Origin: Prostheceraeus crozeri
Lineage: Eukaryota > Platyhelminthes > Polycladida > Euryleptidae
Direction: 5' to 3'
DNA: 64,000 bases
Assembly (NCBI GenBank): GCA_907163375.1
Contig: CAJQUW010005703.1
Span: 434,001-498,000, forward strand
Part shown: one piece after another, positions 47,341 through 58,200 of the stretch
Numbering within the stretch: position 1 is the stretch's first letter
Layout of the letters: every line of letters starts with the position of its first letter
The notes under the pieces: model-generated
What the model saw: the letters and a program-made list of their open reading frames with translations, nothing else
What the model was told of the DNA's origin: nothing
Database searches by the model: none
Translations under genes and position numbers: made by a program

Positions 47341-47401
47341 ATTTTTCCTTTCCGCACTAGTCGACATCTTTCAATCTCTGTAACCCCTTTACTCAATCAC
47401 C

Positions 47402-47775
47402 CATAGAAATCCAACTTAAGTTAATGAGACTAGAATTCACAACAGCTGTTTGTTGATGGTAATTTCAGGTGCTCGGTTATGCGCCGATTGCTACATCTTT
47501 AGAAGCAAATGACTGAAGCATGCAACAATTGAAGATTCTTGCCAAGGCGATTTATTGTAAATACATTTATCAAAATGCTTTCATGAATATATAAAGAGAG
47601 ATGATTGCAATCGTGAATATTTGCAAAGTACAGTGATACTCTTCTGGAGACTTCCTACTTTCGGCCACTGAAAGCCACCATCGTTCAGGTACCGTTGTCA
47701 TGTCCACAACGTGGCTATTTCCAATGTCCTTATCTGTTCTAGTCCTTTATTTTCATAGAGTGTTGGATTTCTATG
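47402..47775 (+). mobile_element. Family J hAT-like element, uninterrupted copy
   Basis: 374 bp from CATAGAAATCCAAC to GTTGGATTTCTATG, perfect 14-bp inverted ends. Flanking 8-mers CAATCACC and GCATCACC match at 6 of 8. It aligns with 14860-16035 without the LINE. Confidence 0.85.
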
Positions 47776-48053
47776 GCATCACCCTTCTTGCCTTCACTTG
47801 AATTCACGATTAACGACAGGTTCCAGTCAACGGGAAGGAAACATGATGATAACATGATAAATTGGTGATATTGTGAAGTCAACGTTATGACAGTTGACCA
47901 GCCGCCTCGGGAGATGCACAATGTTTAAAGAGAAAGAAAAGTCATTAATTAATTTTCTTCACCGAAAGACAAATTACTTCGTCGTAGAATATGAGACATT
48001 TTTGAAGACATTTTATCAAGCTGGAAAGATATAAGACAATCGAATGTTGGAGC

Positions 48054-48574
48054 CACAGAATTAGATTGCTCAGCCACATGAGTTTGCTGTAAGTACAAAC
48101 TGATTCAAATTGACAGGAATTGATGAAGGAACTTACTAAGTGTAAATTAGTAATTACTAAATTTTTAATGCCTTACAGAAATAGGCAACAGTCGTGCGCC
48201 GCTTGCGGATTGCTGTGAATTCCTTCAAAATGCTCCGATAGCCACGATTCCTTCAGATTCGAAGAATTCAGATCATTGCGCAAACGTTTTCTCGATAATT
48301 TTGGGCGCTCCGATCATTATTAAAAAAATACAACAGGCGCACGAAAAAACGTTCACAAACTTCTCTGTAGAACTTGACAACGACTGTGTCTCTTTGCTGT
48401 GTGATCCGGTTGATAGCAGTCACTGAATCTTCGCACAATTTGGCGCGTTGAATGTTGAATTGGCTGCTCATTGTTCGACTGCTATGGTATTGTCAGCAGA
48501 TTGTGCCATTTCAATAGCGTTACATGTTTCCTTTCTAGTCAAACAGAAGAATAGACGAGCTGTCTAATTCTGTG
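48054..48574 (+). mobile_element. Family A hAT-like MITE, full copy with 8-bp TSD
   Basis: 521 bp from CACAGAATTAGATTGC to CTGTCTAATTCTGTG. Flanks GTTGGAGC (48046-48053) and GTTGGAAC (48575-48582) match at 7 of 8. Confidence 0.94.
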
Positions 48575-48582
48575 GTTGGAAC

Positions 48583-49166
48583 TTCTACTTGTAGACATAC
48601 CTCATGCATTATAGTTTAGAAGAATCTAAAATGGCCAGCATGTTATCTGACACAAATAGATAAACATATTCATTTCCTCTAAGCGTGCGCAACTGAATAT
48701 CTTCCGTTGCTTCAGCAAATTCCTATATTTTGATGAATTAACGTAAACTAAACCTGCCTGATGGAAAGCAAACTTGATGACTCTTCTAAATAATCAAAAT
48801 TCAGAGCGAACAAAATTCTGCTGCTGATGTTATACACAACATGTATTCTGCCTGTGTGATCGGATATTCGTGGGAAGCTGCAAGTTCTCATGCAAATTCA
48901 CATCAGGTTTGACAATGAAAAGGATTTACAACTCTTCTGAAATACTCGTTCATCTCAGATTTTAAAAAATCCTTACGTTCTTATCTGTGAGAGTATTTGA
49001 AAATGATGTTTTAAAAGGCATGAGTTTCGGAGCTCTTTATTTGCGCGCATGAAATATCCAATGCATGTACAAATTACCTTATAATTGCTTGTAAATTTTA
49101 ACAGTATGTGCAATATGACATTAACATGGATTTTTGAGGACAATAAAGTAGAACTCAACTGTTCTA
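48583..49166. other. No feature recognised
   Basis: AT-rich sequence without supported features. Confidence 0.45.
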
Positions 49167-49960
49167 CATTGTTGCCCGAAAAATCTATGTTAATAATTGT
49201 CGTGTGTAGTTAAGCCATGGTGCCATACGAAAGGAGACAGCAATGCATCTCGTAATGATGATATCTGTTCACCTTGCTCACCTTGGCGGGGCTCGATCCA
49301 GTTTCAGCCTCCCAGATGATCGGGTAGCACGGGGTGGCCCCTCAGTCCGTTGCTTCCACATGCTTCGATCCGAGGCCATGTCTTCGGTTAGCGATTTGAC
49401 CTTCATTCCACTCTTTATCACAGTTCTCCAACTCGTTCTAGGTCTTCCTTTTCTTCTGTCGACAGGTTCTTGTTTCCATGCTGTTTTGCAGATGTTATCC
49501 TCTGGTCCTCTGAGCAGATGTCCGAGCCATCTCCATCGGCGAGTCTCAATTTCTTTGCTTATTGGGGTACTTTAAGCATATGACGGATCTTAAAGTTTCT
49601 TATTCCACCCTTCTTTGTCTTCCCCATTGACCACCTCAGCATTCCTCATCTCTGATACCTCCATCGGTGTAAGGTCAGCTTTCTTCGGGGCCCACAGTTC
49701 AGCATGGTACAGCATTGCAGGTCGGACCACTGTGTGGAAAACCTTGCCCTTGAGTCGTAGAGGCATCTTTTTGTCACACAGGACACCGCACATAGCTATA
49801 TATCTGTATCTATGCATATGAAAAATATTTTAAAGGTCTCAGTTAGTGTACATCTCAATGTGTATTCATAACATTGCTGCCCCATTTTTTCCTGCGTTGC
49901 TGGCCAGTGCATTTAAATCACGCACAATAATATTAACATAGAATTTTTCGGGCAACAATG
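49167..49960. mobile_element. Inverted-terminal-repeat element enclosing a LINE fragment
   Basis: CATTGTTGCCCGAAAAATCT at 49167 is matched, inverted, by TTTTTCGGGCAACAATG ending at 49960. The match extends about 33 bp with one indel. Most of the interior is a LINE 3' part, so this is either a MITE with a LINE inside or a transposon that captured it. No clear target duplication. Confidence 0.75.
49265..49815 (-). mobile_element. LINE ORF2 C-terminal part
   Basis: The minus strand first encodes YIAMCGVLCDKKMPLRLKGK and FHTVVRPAMLYHAELW, the block that follows the reverse transcriptase in many invertebrate LINEs. Further on, in other frames, it encodes RRWRWLGHLLRGPEDN, RRKGRPRTSW, and WKQRTEGPPRATRSSGRLKL near the end. 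The order matches the LINE family end. At least one frame change is needed near 49600. The reverse transcriptase core is missing. Confidence 0.85.
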
Positions 49961-50810
49961 AAGCATATTTTTAGGCGCTTGCGCGCCTTCAAATAATAAT
50001 GAAGACGTTAATAATATATGAATAATAATATGATACCGGCCCCAATAATGAAAATCGTGGGGCCCACAAAGAAAGTACAACATGCATAATAACTGTTCAA
50101 CTTATGGCATGATTCGTAGCAAAAATAGGATAGCAAGGAATAGTTCAATATCAAGCAAGGCCACGCACGAAAAACAAATATATAAAGAAAGAGAAAAAAA
50201 GGAGAATATTGATCATTGAAAGCCACAATTGAATAATTTCGACATAGAAATAATAAAACTTTTGGAACGCAAAGATGACTTTAACACAGGAAGTTGATAT
50301 TTATGGGAATGTTTCAAAACGGGTAGTAGAAGATGATGGAGAGGGTGAGCGTCGTCTTGAATCAAGGTCATACAGAGGTTGTAACCGATTATCTTCCTGC
50401 GATAGCAAAGAGGCACAAATTTTGCGCAGTCACAATGTAATTTTCATCAAATGTTCGAGTGGGCGCGACGTTGTATTCTGTCGATCTTTCGGGAAAGTCC
50501 AACGTTTAAATCAACTTTAATGTCCTTAATTATTGCCCTCAAAAGTCCATGTTTATGTTATATAGTTGAATTTGAATATATCTAGTCAGTGCAATAAGAA
50601 ATTAACATTTTCTGTGTATATTTATTGATTCTAGGAATGAATGAATTGAGACCGTTTAACATTATAGCAATGATAATACGATGTCCATGCAAAATGTAGA
50701 GCGAGCAAAGCGAATTGATTTAAAATTGAGATAAGAGTTCATTAAAAATTAATTCTAACTTGTTATTGTGAAGAACAACAATCAAGAAGCGAATTTGAAG
50801 GGGTGAGGCA
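49961..50810. other. No feature recognised
   Basis: AT-rich. The 81-aa frame at 50275 (+) has no recognised family. It ends in the target duplication GTGAGGCA of the next element. Confidence 0.45.
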
Positions 50811-51066
50811 CATAGAAATTGATAACAATAAAACCTCTAGAATGGAAGTAAAGCTTCATGCAATACACAATAGTGGCACATAAATCACACGCATTTTCAC
50901 TTAGGTACACTTGTCAACGGCTGTATCATTGGATTAGAATCAGTCACATGCGTAAATTTAAGCTTTTAATTAGCTCTTCATGCCCCAACTTAGTTCCCCC
51001 GATTTTGCCCCGACTTTGAGTCAATTTCCATTCTAGTCAACTTCAGTTAAACAATCTATTTCTATG
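50811..51066 (+). mobile_element. Family B hAT-like MITE, perfect 8-bp TSD
   Basis: 256 bp from CATAGAAATTGATAAC to TCTATTTCTATG. It is flanked by GTGAGGCA at 50803-50810 and 51067-51074, a perfect 8-bp duplication. Same length as the copy at 26568. Confidence 0.96.
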
Positions 51067-51780
51067 GTGAGGCATGTCTCGTGTACGTGTCGCCGCACTG
51101 ACCTTAGTGTCCTATCTGGCGGCATGTTAGCTATCCGGTCGGATATCCGAATGATTAGATTTCGGCAATCCGGATATCCAGTGCAATCTGGGAAATCGTG
51201 AAATGTCATTCAACTTCACATTAATCTTTGTAGTGAACACTCGTCGATTGCTTGTACAACACGACTTGTTAATAAGGCGACTTCTCAAGTGAAGTCAAGC
51301 TTTCAATAGGATTTTATTTAAGCAAATTCTTCGTCTAGTAAAGACAATCTGTGTTGTTGAATCGTCTAAGATTTCTCGAATGACTCAAATAATTTGTCAT
51401 CGCAACTAAGGCGTTAGGAATTGTTCTAAATCAACAATTAGGTTTCAGATGTCGACAGTTTTCTTGGAGAGATGTTTAACTGGATTGGGGAGTGTTTTAT
51501 CAATATGTTAAACATAACAGGAGAAATGTGAGGCGAAGTTCCCATAAGTAAACACAGTTCAGGACTAATTATTCACAACTGAGTAAGACGCATGGATGAG
51601 GGTTGACTGTTGTGCATAAGGGTCACTTCGTTTTGATTAAATGATAACTAAATCCACCGGCAATCGAATGATATAAGATAATGATTTAATTGACACAATT
51701 GATGTAATGTACACTGCTTATGTCATAATATATATTATGATATAAAACGACTTGGAAATTTCTAATGAAAGCAAAATAAA
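51067..51780. other. No feature recognised
   Basis: AT-rich. 51130-51180 shows repeated atccggatatcc-like words. Confidence 0.45.
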
Positions 51781-51916
51781 ATAATCATCTACTAGAAGTC
51801 TCACTGCAAAATGAAATCGTTTATTGCGCCAATTGGTTTCACCGATACTCGGCTTGTCAAGGCGACTAAATGAAAAATAACTAAACTAGTGAGACTTATA
51901 GGAGATGATTAATTTA
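51781..51916 (-). mobile_element. Inverted-repeat block, possibly a Penelope-like terminus
   Basis: aatcatctactagaagtctc and agacttataggagatgatt are inverted. Between them, on the minus strand, gccgagtatcggtgaaacc is followed by gcaataaacg. This resembles the hairpin plus AATAAA end of Penelope-like elements such as the one at 52550. The motif is short. Confidence 0.4.
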
Positions 51917-51926
51917 TTATATTTTT

Positions 51927-52102
51927 ATATATATATATATATTTTTTTTTAAAAAAGAAAACAAAGTTTCTTGCATTGACCGAACATGTTTCAGAATGTT
52001 AACATTCTGAAACATGTTCGGTCAATGCAGGAAACTTTGTTTTCTTTTTTAAAAATATGAAGCTGGGTCAACTTTGCATCAACAATATATATATATATAA
52101 AA
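51927..52102. repeat. Hairpin with ~55-bp arms inside (TA)n tracts
   Basis: aaacaaagtttcttgcattg through cagaatgtt and its inverted copy through caggaaactttgttttc (51950-52055) form a near-perfect stem with almost no loop. (AT)n runs lie at 51927-51943 and 52085-52100, as if the hairpin sits in a TA microsatellite. Confidence 0.9.
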
Positions 52103-52114
52103 TATTTGCAACAA

Positions 52115-52590
52115 TATTCAATACATAGGTTATAGAACAAATCAACTGAAAACACGATCTAAGCAACATGAAAACAACGGGTCAATCAAAACTCATTTCC
52201 TTGAAGTTCACGGCAGAAAGCCAAGAAATCTGTATTCTGCCAGGAAGATCATATTCACATGCTCCGACAAAAATATGCTCCAAATAGCCGAATCCATCAC
52301 AATAAAAGAAAAATCCCCCTTTCTAAATAAGCGCGACATGGGCCTCACCCGAAATATGAATGTTATTTAGTCTCCAACTTTCTATGATAAAGTTCAATTC
52401 TGCTTGCAGGATTCATAGTATGATGCTATATCTCTATTTGTATCACTTCATAGTTTTCCAGATGTCATCTCTCTTTTTGAATTTAGAATTTTTGACATGT
52501 AATTACTTTAACAATTTTTATCTCTTGAAAGTGGTCAGTGTACTGTCCGAAACGTTGACCCTTTATTTTTTAATAAAATGGTATTCTAAA
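52115..52590 (+). mobile_element. Penelope-like element 3' part (GIY-YIG endonuclease end)
   Basis: One open frame reads YIGYRTNQLKTRSKQHENNG, then SIKTHFLEVHG, RKIIFTCSDKNMLQIAESIT, and IKEKSPFLNKRD, stopping after NMNVI at 52370. The order (IGYxTxxLxxR, xxHxxNGSIxxHF, then the A/LESIxIKxKxPxLN block) matches the GIY-YIG endonuclease end of Penelope-like retroelements. About 180 bp after the stop, ctgtccgaaacgttgaccc and ttttttaataaaatgg match their terminal-repeat signature. The reverse transcriptase is missing. The upstream edge is at the TA/hairpin region. Confidence 0.82.
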
Positions 52591-54022
52591 ATTGCATTGA
52601 ATCAGTTAACAACTGAAGGAAAAGAAATTTATAGAAAAACAGAAAAGTCCCTTCAAAAATGCAATAAATTACAGAATGACAACCTCTTTAATAATTGTTC
52701 CAAAAATAATACATTGCTTCCCAAGTACACTAATATATCAAATTAACATGCATATCTACCCGGTAGTTGGGAGAATTTAGAGATCTTAGAAGGGGGAGGG
52801 ACAAAAGTCAATGACAGTCGAATTAAATGGCTTCAAAAGTCTATGACAAATTATCTTCCGTTAATATAGGCCCTAAAATGTCATCAACAGGCACCATACA
52901 CAGAAAAATTTACGCAGGTAATAAGCATTAACTGAATGACTCGTAAAAGGCGCACAGGTCGGTGCCCTTCATAGTGCATGTTGTTACATGTGTGTAACAT
53001 TTTAAGTCTGGTTTATACTTCCTCCGCTTTTTTGTGCGGAGTCGTCTCCAAGAATAATGCAACAAAATACGGACATCATCATATTCAAGATAGCATGACT
53101 CAAGCTTGATAAAATGCATAAATGGTTCAATGATCCGTTTAATTCGGATGACATTCAAAGTTTGTCAAGTAAAACTTGTGCACTTATTTGTCATTTCCTC
53201 TCTGAAGAAGAATGAGTGAACTTATAGCAGCATCAAGAATCAAACATGACCTTCGTGGTTGCTCAATGATTTAAAAGAATTCCACAAGACAGAAAGTCGG
53301 AAGCAAATCGGATTTCTATGACTATCCCAATCACCTCTCACATTATGAGTAACACCCAAAATTTTCAATTCAGCCACATTTTCTAATTGGTCATTGGTTA
53401 TAAAAAAACAGTTGTCTTCATGAGGACAGTGCTAATGAATTGCTACATGTACATTGCTTCAAAGTCACGAAATGTTTGACACAATTTTGTCAGAGGCTTC
53501 CATTAGTGCTTCATAATGAAACCGTCTTGATACAAAATTGAAACTCAAAGGACTCTGAACATTCTCTCTTACACGTCTTGTCGTTGCGATTGATATGAGA
53601 ACATAATAACTAAGGAAAGGAAAAGATAGACATTTAGTATGAAAAAAGCTCAAATCATCTCTTCGTTAGATAACATCATGTGTTCAAATTTTTTGATTTC
53701 ACTTACGAGAAAAATGTTTCTTTGAAGAAATATGGAATTATAATGGATTCTAAATACACAGACAGACATAAAACTGTCGTAGAATTTATGAATCCATATT
53801 TACCGTGATATGAGGAGAAGATTTGTAAATAATTCTTTTCTAGTATCCTAATGAAGGCAATAAAATAATAAAATTGATTGAGGAAAGTTAAAAAATATTT
53901 AAATCTATCAACCAGTGAGCTGGAATGACTATGAAAGATGTTCAAGCGTCTGTCCATCAAGCATCGAACGACAAATAGAACGGATAATTGAATTGCACCT
54001 GGTAACCTAACGGAAGAAGATT
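52591..54022. other. No feature recognised
   Basis: AT-rich. The 111-aa frame at 53703-54038 (-), with hydrophobic stretches, overlaps the edge of a transposon and has no recognised family. Confidence 0.45.
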
Positions 54023-54888
54023 CACAGAGTGAGTACATGTACCTATATTGCAGGTAGGGTGTTGGTTCAAAAAAGTATCTGCTGTATGCAGTGAAAACTT
54101 TTACATGAAACTATTCAGGTTTTTCTGGAGATTACGTTCCTGGGGTCCATAAAACTAATTTGAGCAGTTTTCATAAAAGCTCAACTTTTGCAAATTATTC
54201 CAGTGTTTATATACTACCGAGATGAAGCCACTTTATAAGTATTATGAAACATGTTGGATTGCAAAAGAAATAAATATTTACTACTAAGCATATTCATTAA
54301 ATGGAAATTAAGCTGATGATCAAGGAAATTTCATGAACTGCATTATGATGCAAGTCCCTGCAAGTCTTCAAGGGAAGTTGATATCTTATTGAAAGCTTCT
54401 TGACTGAGATGTCATGTTTTTATTTCAATTTTCAGTGGCATGAATCACAAGGCGTTATTTCGTGAATCTAAATAGTAATGTGGACCCACTTAGATATTTT
54501 TAAGTTGATTATGATCAGTGTCTTTGATTGTAATGTTTTGCTCTTTAATTGGCAGGTAGTTCGTGATATGATCACACTCAAGAAAATAATCTGGCTGATA
54601 ATAAGGCTGAGCTTTGGTAGCTCATCGAATTGCTAATTTAACAATCTATATTACCTCTCCAAGTTGTCATGGCAAGGAGGATTTGTGGAATACTATTCTT
54701 TCTTCTGTATTGCTATCATAATCAGTCAAATTCGTGCACATCTCTCAAAAAATGTAAAAATTTACTTATCCCACAGGTGGTATTGGGTCTCAACTCATGT
54801 TCATTTATTGAAATCGAAACTGTATGCACATTGGGGATTTAAAAATGATGAGTTGCTGCTCTATCTAATATACAGTACTTACTCTATG
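54023..54888 (+). mobile_element. Family C hAT-like element, full copy
   Basis: 866 bp from CACAGAGTGAGTACATG to CAGTACTTACTCTATG. It aligns end to end with 17575-18439. The 8-bp flanks no longer match. Confidence 0.82.
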
Positions 54889-55207
54889 TGTATATTATTT
54901 CTATGTGTATATTATTATCTTATAACAGAATAATGCATAACAGAATACAGTCACAATAATTGAATGCTGATTCATTACATTGAGTTGTTCGTTTACATTC
55001 TGCTCGCAATGTTCCTGTCCGTCGGTCATGTAAATTGCTTCCGCCTTCTCCTAAAACGTGTCACTTTTAAAACTAATTTATCAAGTTTTTTAAATAGCTG
55101 AGCTAACACGGCTCTTTAGCTTTGATCTTTGCAATTCTCTTTGTTCTTCTTTAAGCATTTTGCCTTTTGGTATTTTGGTCACCTCGGCTATTTTTATCCT
55201 TAATCTG
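54889..55207. other. No feature recognised
   Basis: Short AT-rich interval before the tandem array. tctatgtgtatattatt is duplicated at 54883-54915. Confidence 0.5.
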
Positions 55208-58200
55208 CAATCCTGTACAAAGCGTTAGTTTTGATATAAGGAAGGTACCCATCTTCTAAAATCATCCTGTACAAAGCGTTAGCTTTGATATAAGGAAGGC
55301 ACCCATCTCCTATAATCCTGTACAAAGCATTAGCTTTGATATAAGGAAGGTACCCATCTCCTATAATCCTGTACAAAGCATTAGCTTTGATATAAGGAAG
55401 GTACCCATCTCCTATAATCCTGTACAAAGCATTAGCTTTGATATAAGGAAGGTACCCATCTCCTATAATCCTGTACATAGCGTTAGTTTTGATGTAAGGA
55501 AGGCACCCATCTCCTATAATCCTCTACATAGCGTTAGCTTTGATATAAGGAAGGTACCCATCTCCTATAATCCTGTACAAAGCATTAGCTTTGATATAAG
55601 GAAGGTACACATCTCCTATAATCCTGTACAAAGCATTAGCTTTGATATAAGGAAGGTACCCATCTCCTATAATCCTGTACATAGCGTTAGTTTTGATGTA
55701 AGGAAGGCACTCATCTCCTATAATCCTGTACAAAGCGTTAGTTTTGATATAAGGAAGGCACCCATCTCCTATAATCCTGTACATAGCGTTAGTTTTGATA
55801 TAAGGAAGGCACCCATCTCCTATAATCCTGTACATAGCGTTAGTTTTGATGTAAGGAAGGCACCCATCTCCTATAATCCTGTACATAGCGTTAGTTTTGA
55901 TATAAGGAAGGTACCCATCTCCTATAATCCTGTACATAGCGTTAGTTTTGATGTAAGGAAGGTACCCATCTCCTATAATCCTGTACATAGCGTTAGTTTC
56001 GATATAAGGAAGGCACCCATCTCCTATAATCCTGTACATAGCATTAGCTTTGATATAAGGAAGGTACCCATCTCCTATAATCCTGTACATAGCGTTAGTT
56101 TTGATGTAAGGAAGGTACCCATCTCCTAGAATCCTGTACATAGCGTTAGCTTTGATATAAGGAAGGCACCCATCTCCTAAAATCATCCTGTACATAGCGT
56201 TAGCTTTGATATAAGGAAGGTACCCATCTCCTTTAATCCTGTACATAGCGTTAGTTTTGATATAAGGAAGGCATCCATCTCCTATAATCCTGTACATAGA
56301 GTTAGTTTTGATGTAAGGAAGGTACCCATCTCCTATAATCCTGTACATAGCGTTAGCTTTGATATAAGGAAGGCACACATCTCCTATAATCCTGTACATA
56401 GCGTTAGTTTTGATGTAAGGAAGGTACCCATCTCCTATAATCCTGTACATAGCGTTAGTTTTGATGTAAGGAAGGCACACATCTCCTATAATCCTGTACA
56501 TAGCATTAGCTTTGATATAAGGAAGGCACCCATCTCCTATAATCCTGTACATAGCGTTAGTTTTGATATAAGGAAGGCACCCATCTCCTATAATCCTGTA
56601 CATAGCGTTAGTTTTGATATAAGGAAGGCACCCATCTCCTAAAATCATCCTGTACATAGCGTTAGTTTTGATATAAGGAAGGTACCCATCTCCTATAATC
56701 CTGTACATAGCGTTAGCTTTGATATAAGGAAGGTACCCATCTCCTATAATCCTGTACATAGCGTTAGTTTTGATATAAGGAAGGTACCCATCTCCTAAAA
56801 TCATCCTGTACACAGCGTTAGTTTTGATATAAGAAAGGTACCCATCTCCTATAATCCTGTACATAGCGTTAGTTTTGATGTAAGGAAGGCACCCATCTCC
56901 TATAATCCTGTACATAGCGTCAGTTTTGATGTAAGGAAGGTACCCATCTCCTATAATCCTGTACATAGCGTTAGTTTTGATATAAGGAAGGCACACATCT
57001 CCTATAATCCTCTACATAGCGTTAGTTTTGATATAAGGAAGGCACCCATCTCCTATAATTCTGTACATAGCGTTAGTTTTGATATAAGGAAGGCACCCAT
57101 CTCCTAAAATCATCCTGTACATAGCGTTAGTTTTGATATAAGGAAGGTACCCATCTCCTATAATCCTGTACATAGCGTTAGTTTTGATATAAGGAAGGCA
57201 CCCATCTCCTATTATTCTGTACATAGCGTTAGCTTTGATATAAGGAAGGCACCCATCTCCTATAATCCTGTACATAGCGTTAGTTTTGATGTAAGGAAGG
57301 CACACATCTCCTATAATCCTGTACATAGCGTTAGTTTTGATGTAAGGAAGGCACACATCTCCTATAATTCTGTACATAGCATTAGCTTTGATATAAGGAA
57401 GGCACACATCTCCTATAATCCTGTACATAGCATTAGCTTTGATATAAGGAAGGCACCCATCTCCTATAATCCTGTACATAGCGTTAGTTTTGATGTAAGG
57501 AAGGCACCCATCTCCTATAATTCTGTACATAGCGTTAGTTTTGATATAAGGAAGGTACCCATCTCCTAAAATCATCCTGTACATAGCGTTAGTTTTGATA
57601 TAAGGAAGGTACCCATCTCCTATAATGCTGTACATAGCGTTAGTTTTGATGTAAGGAAGGCACCCATCTCCTATAATCCTGTACATAGCGTTAGTTTTGA
57701 TATAAGGAAGGCACCCATCTCCTAAAATCATCCTGTACATAGCGTTAGTTTTGATATAAGAAAGGTACCCATCTCCTATAATCCTGTACATAGCGTTAGT
57801 TTTGATATAAGGAAGGCACCCATCTCCTATAATTCTGTACATAGCGTTAGTTTTGATATAAGGAAGGTACCCATCTCCTATAATCCTGTACATAGCGTTA
57901 GTTTTGATGTAAGGAAGGCACACATCTCCTATAATTCTGTACATGGCATTAGCTTTGATATAACGAAGGCACCCATCTCCTATAATCCTGTACATAGCGT
58001 TGGTTTTGATGTAAGGAAGGCACACATCTCCTATAATCCTGTACATAGCGTTAGTTTTGATGTAAGGAAGGCACCCATCTCCTATAATTCTGTACATAGC
58101 ATTAGCTTTGATATAAGGAAGGCACCCATCTCCTATAATCCTGTACATAGCGTTGGTTTTGATGTAAGGAAGGCACACATCTCCTATAATCCTGTACATA

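Noticed and set aside
53703-54038. 111-aa hydrophobic ORF
   Set aside because: It overlaps a family C terminus, and its hydrophobicity follows from T-rich sequence on the coding strand.
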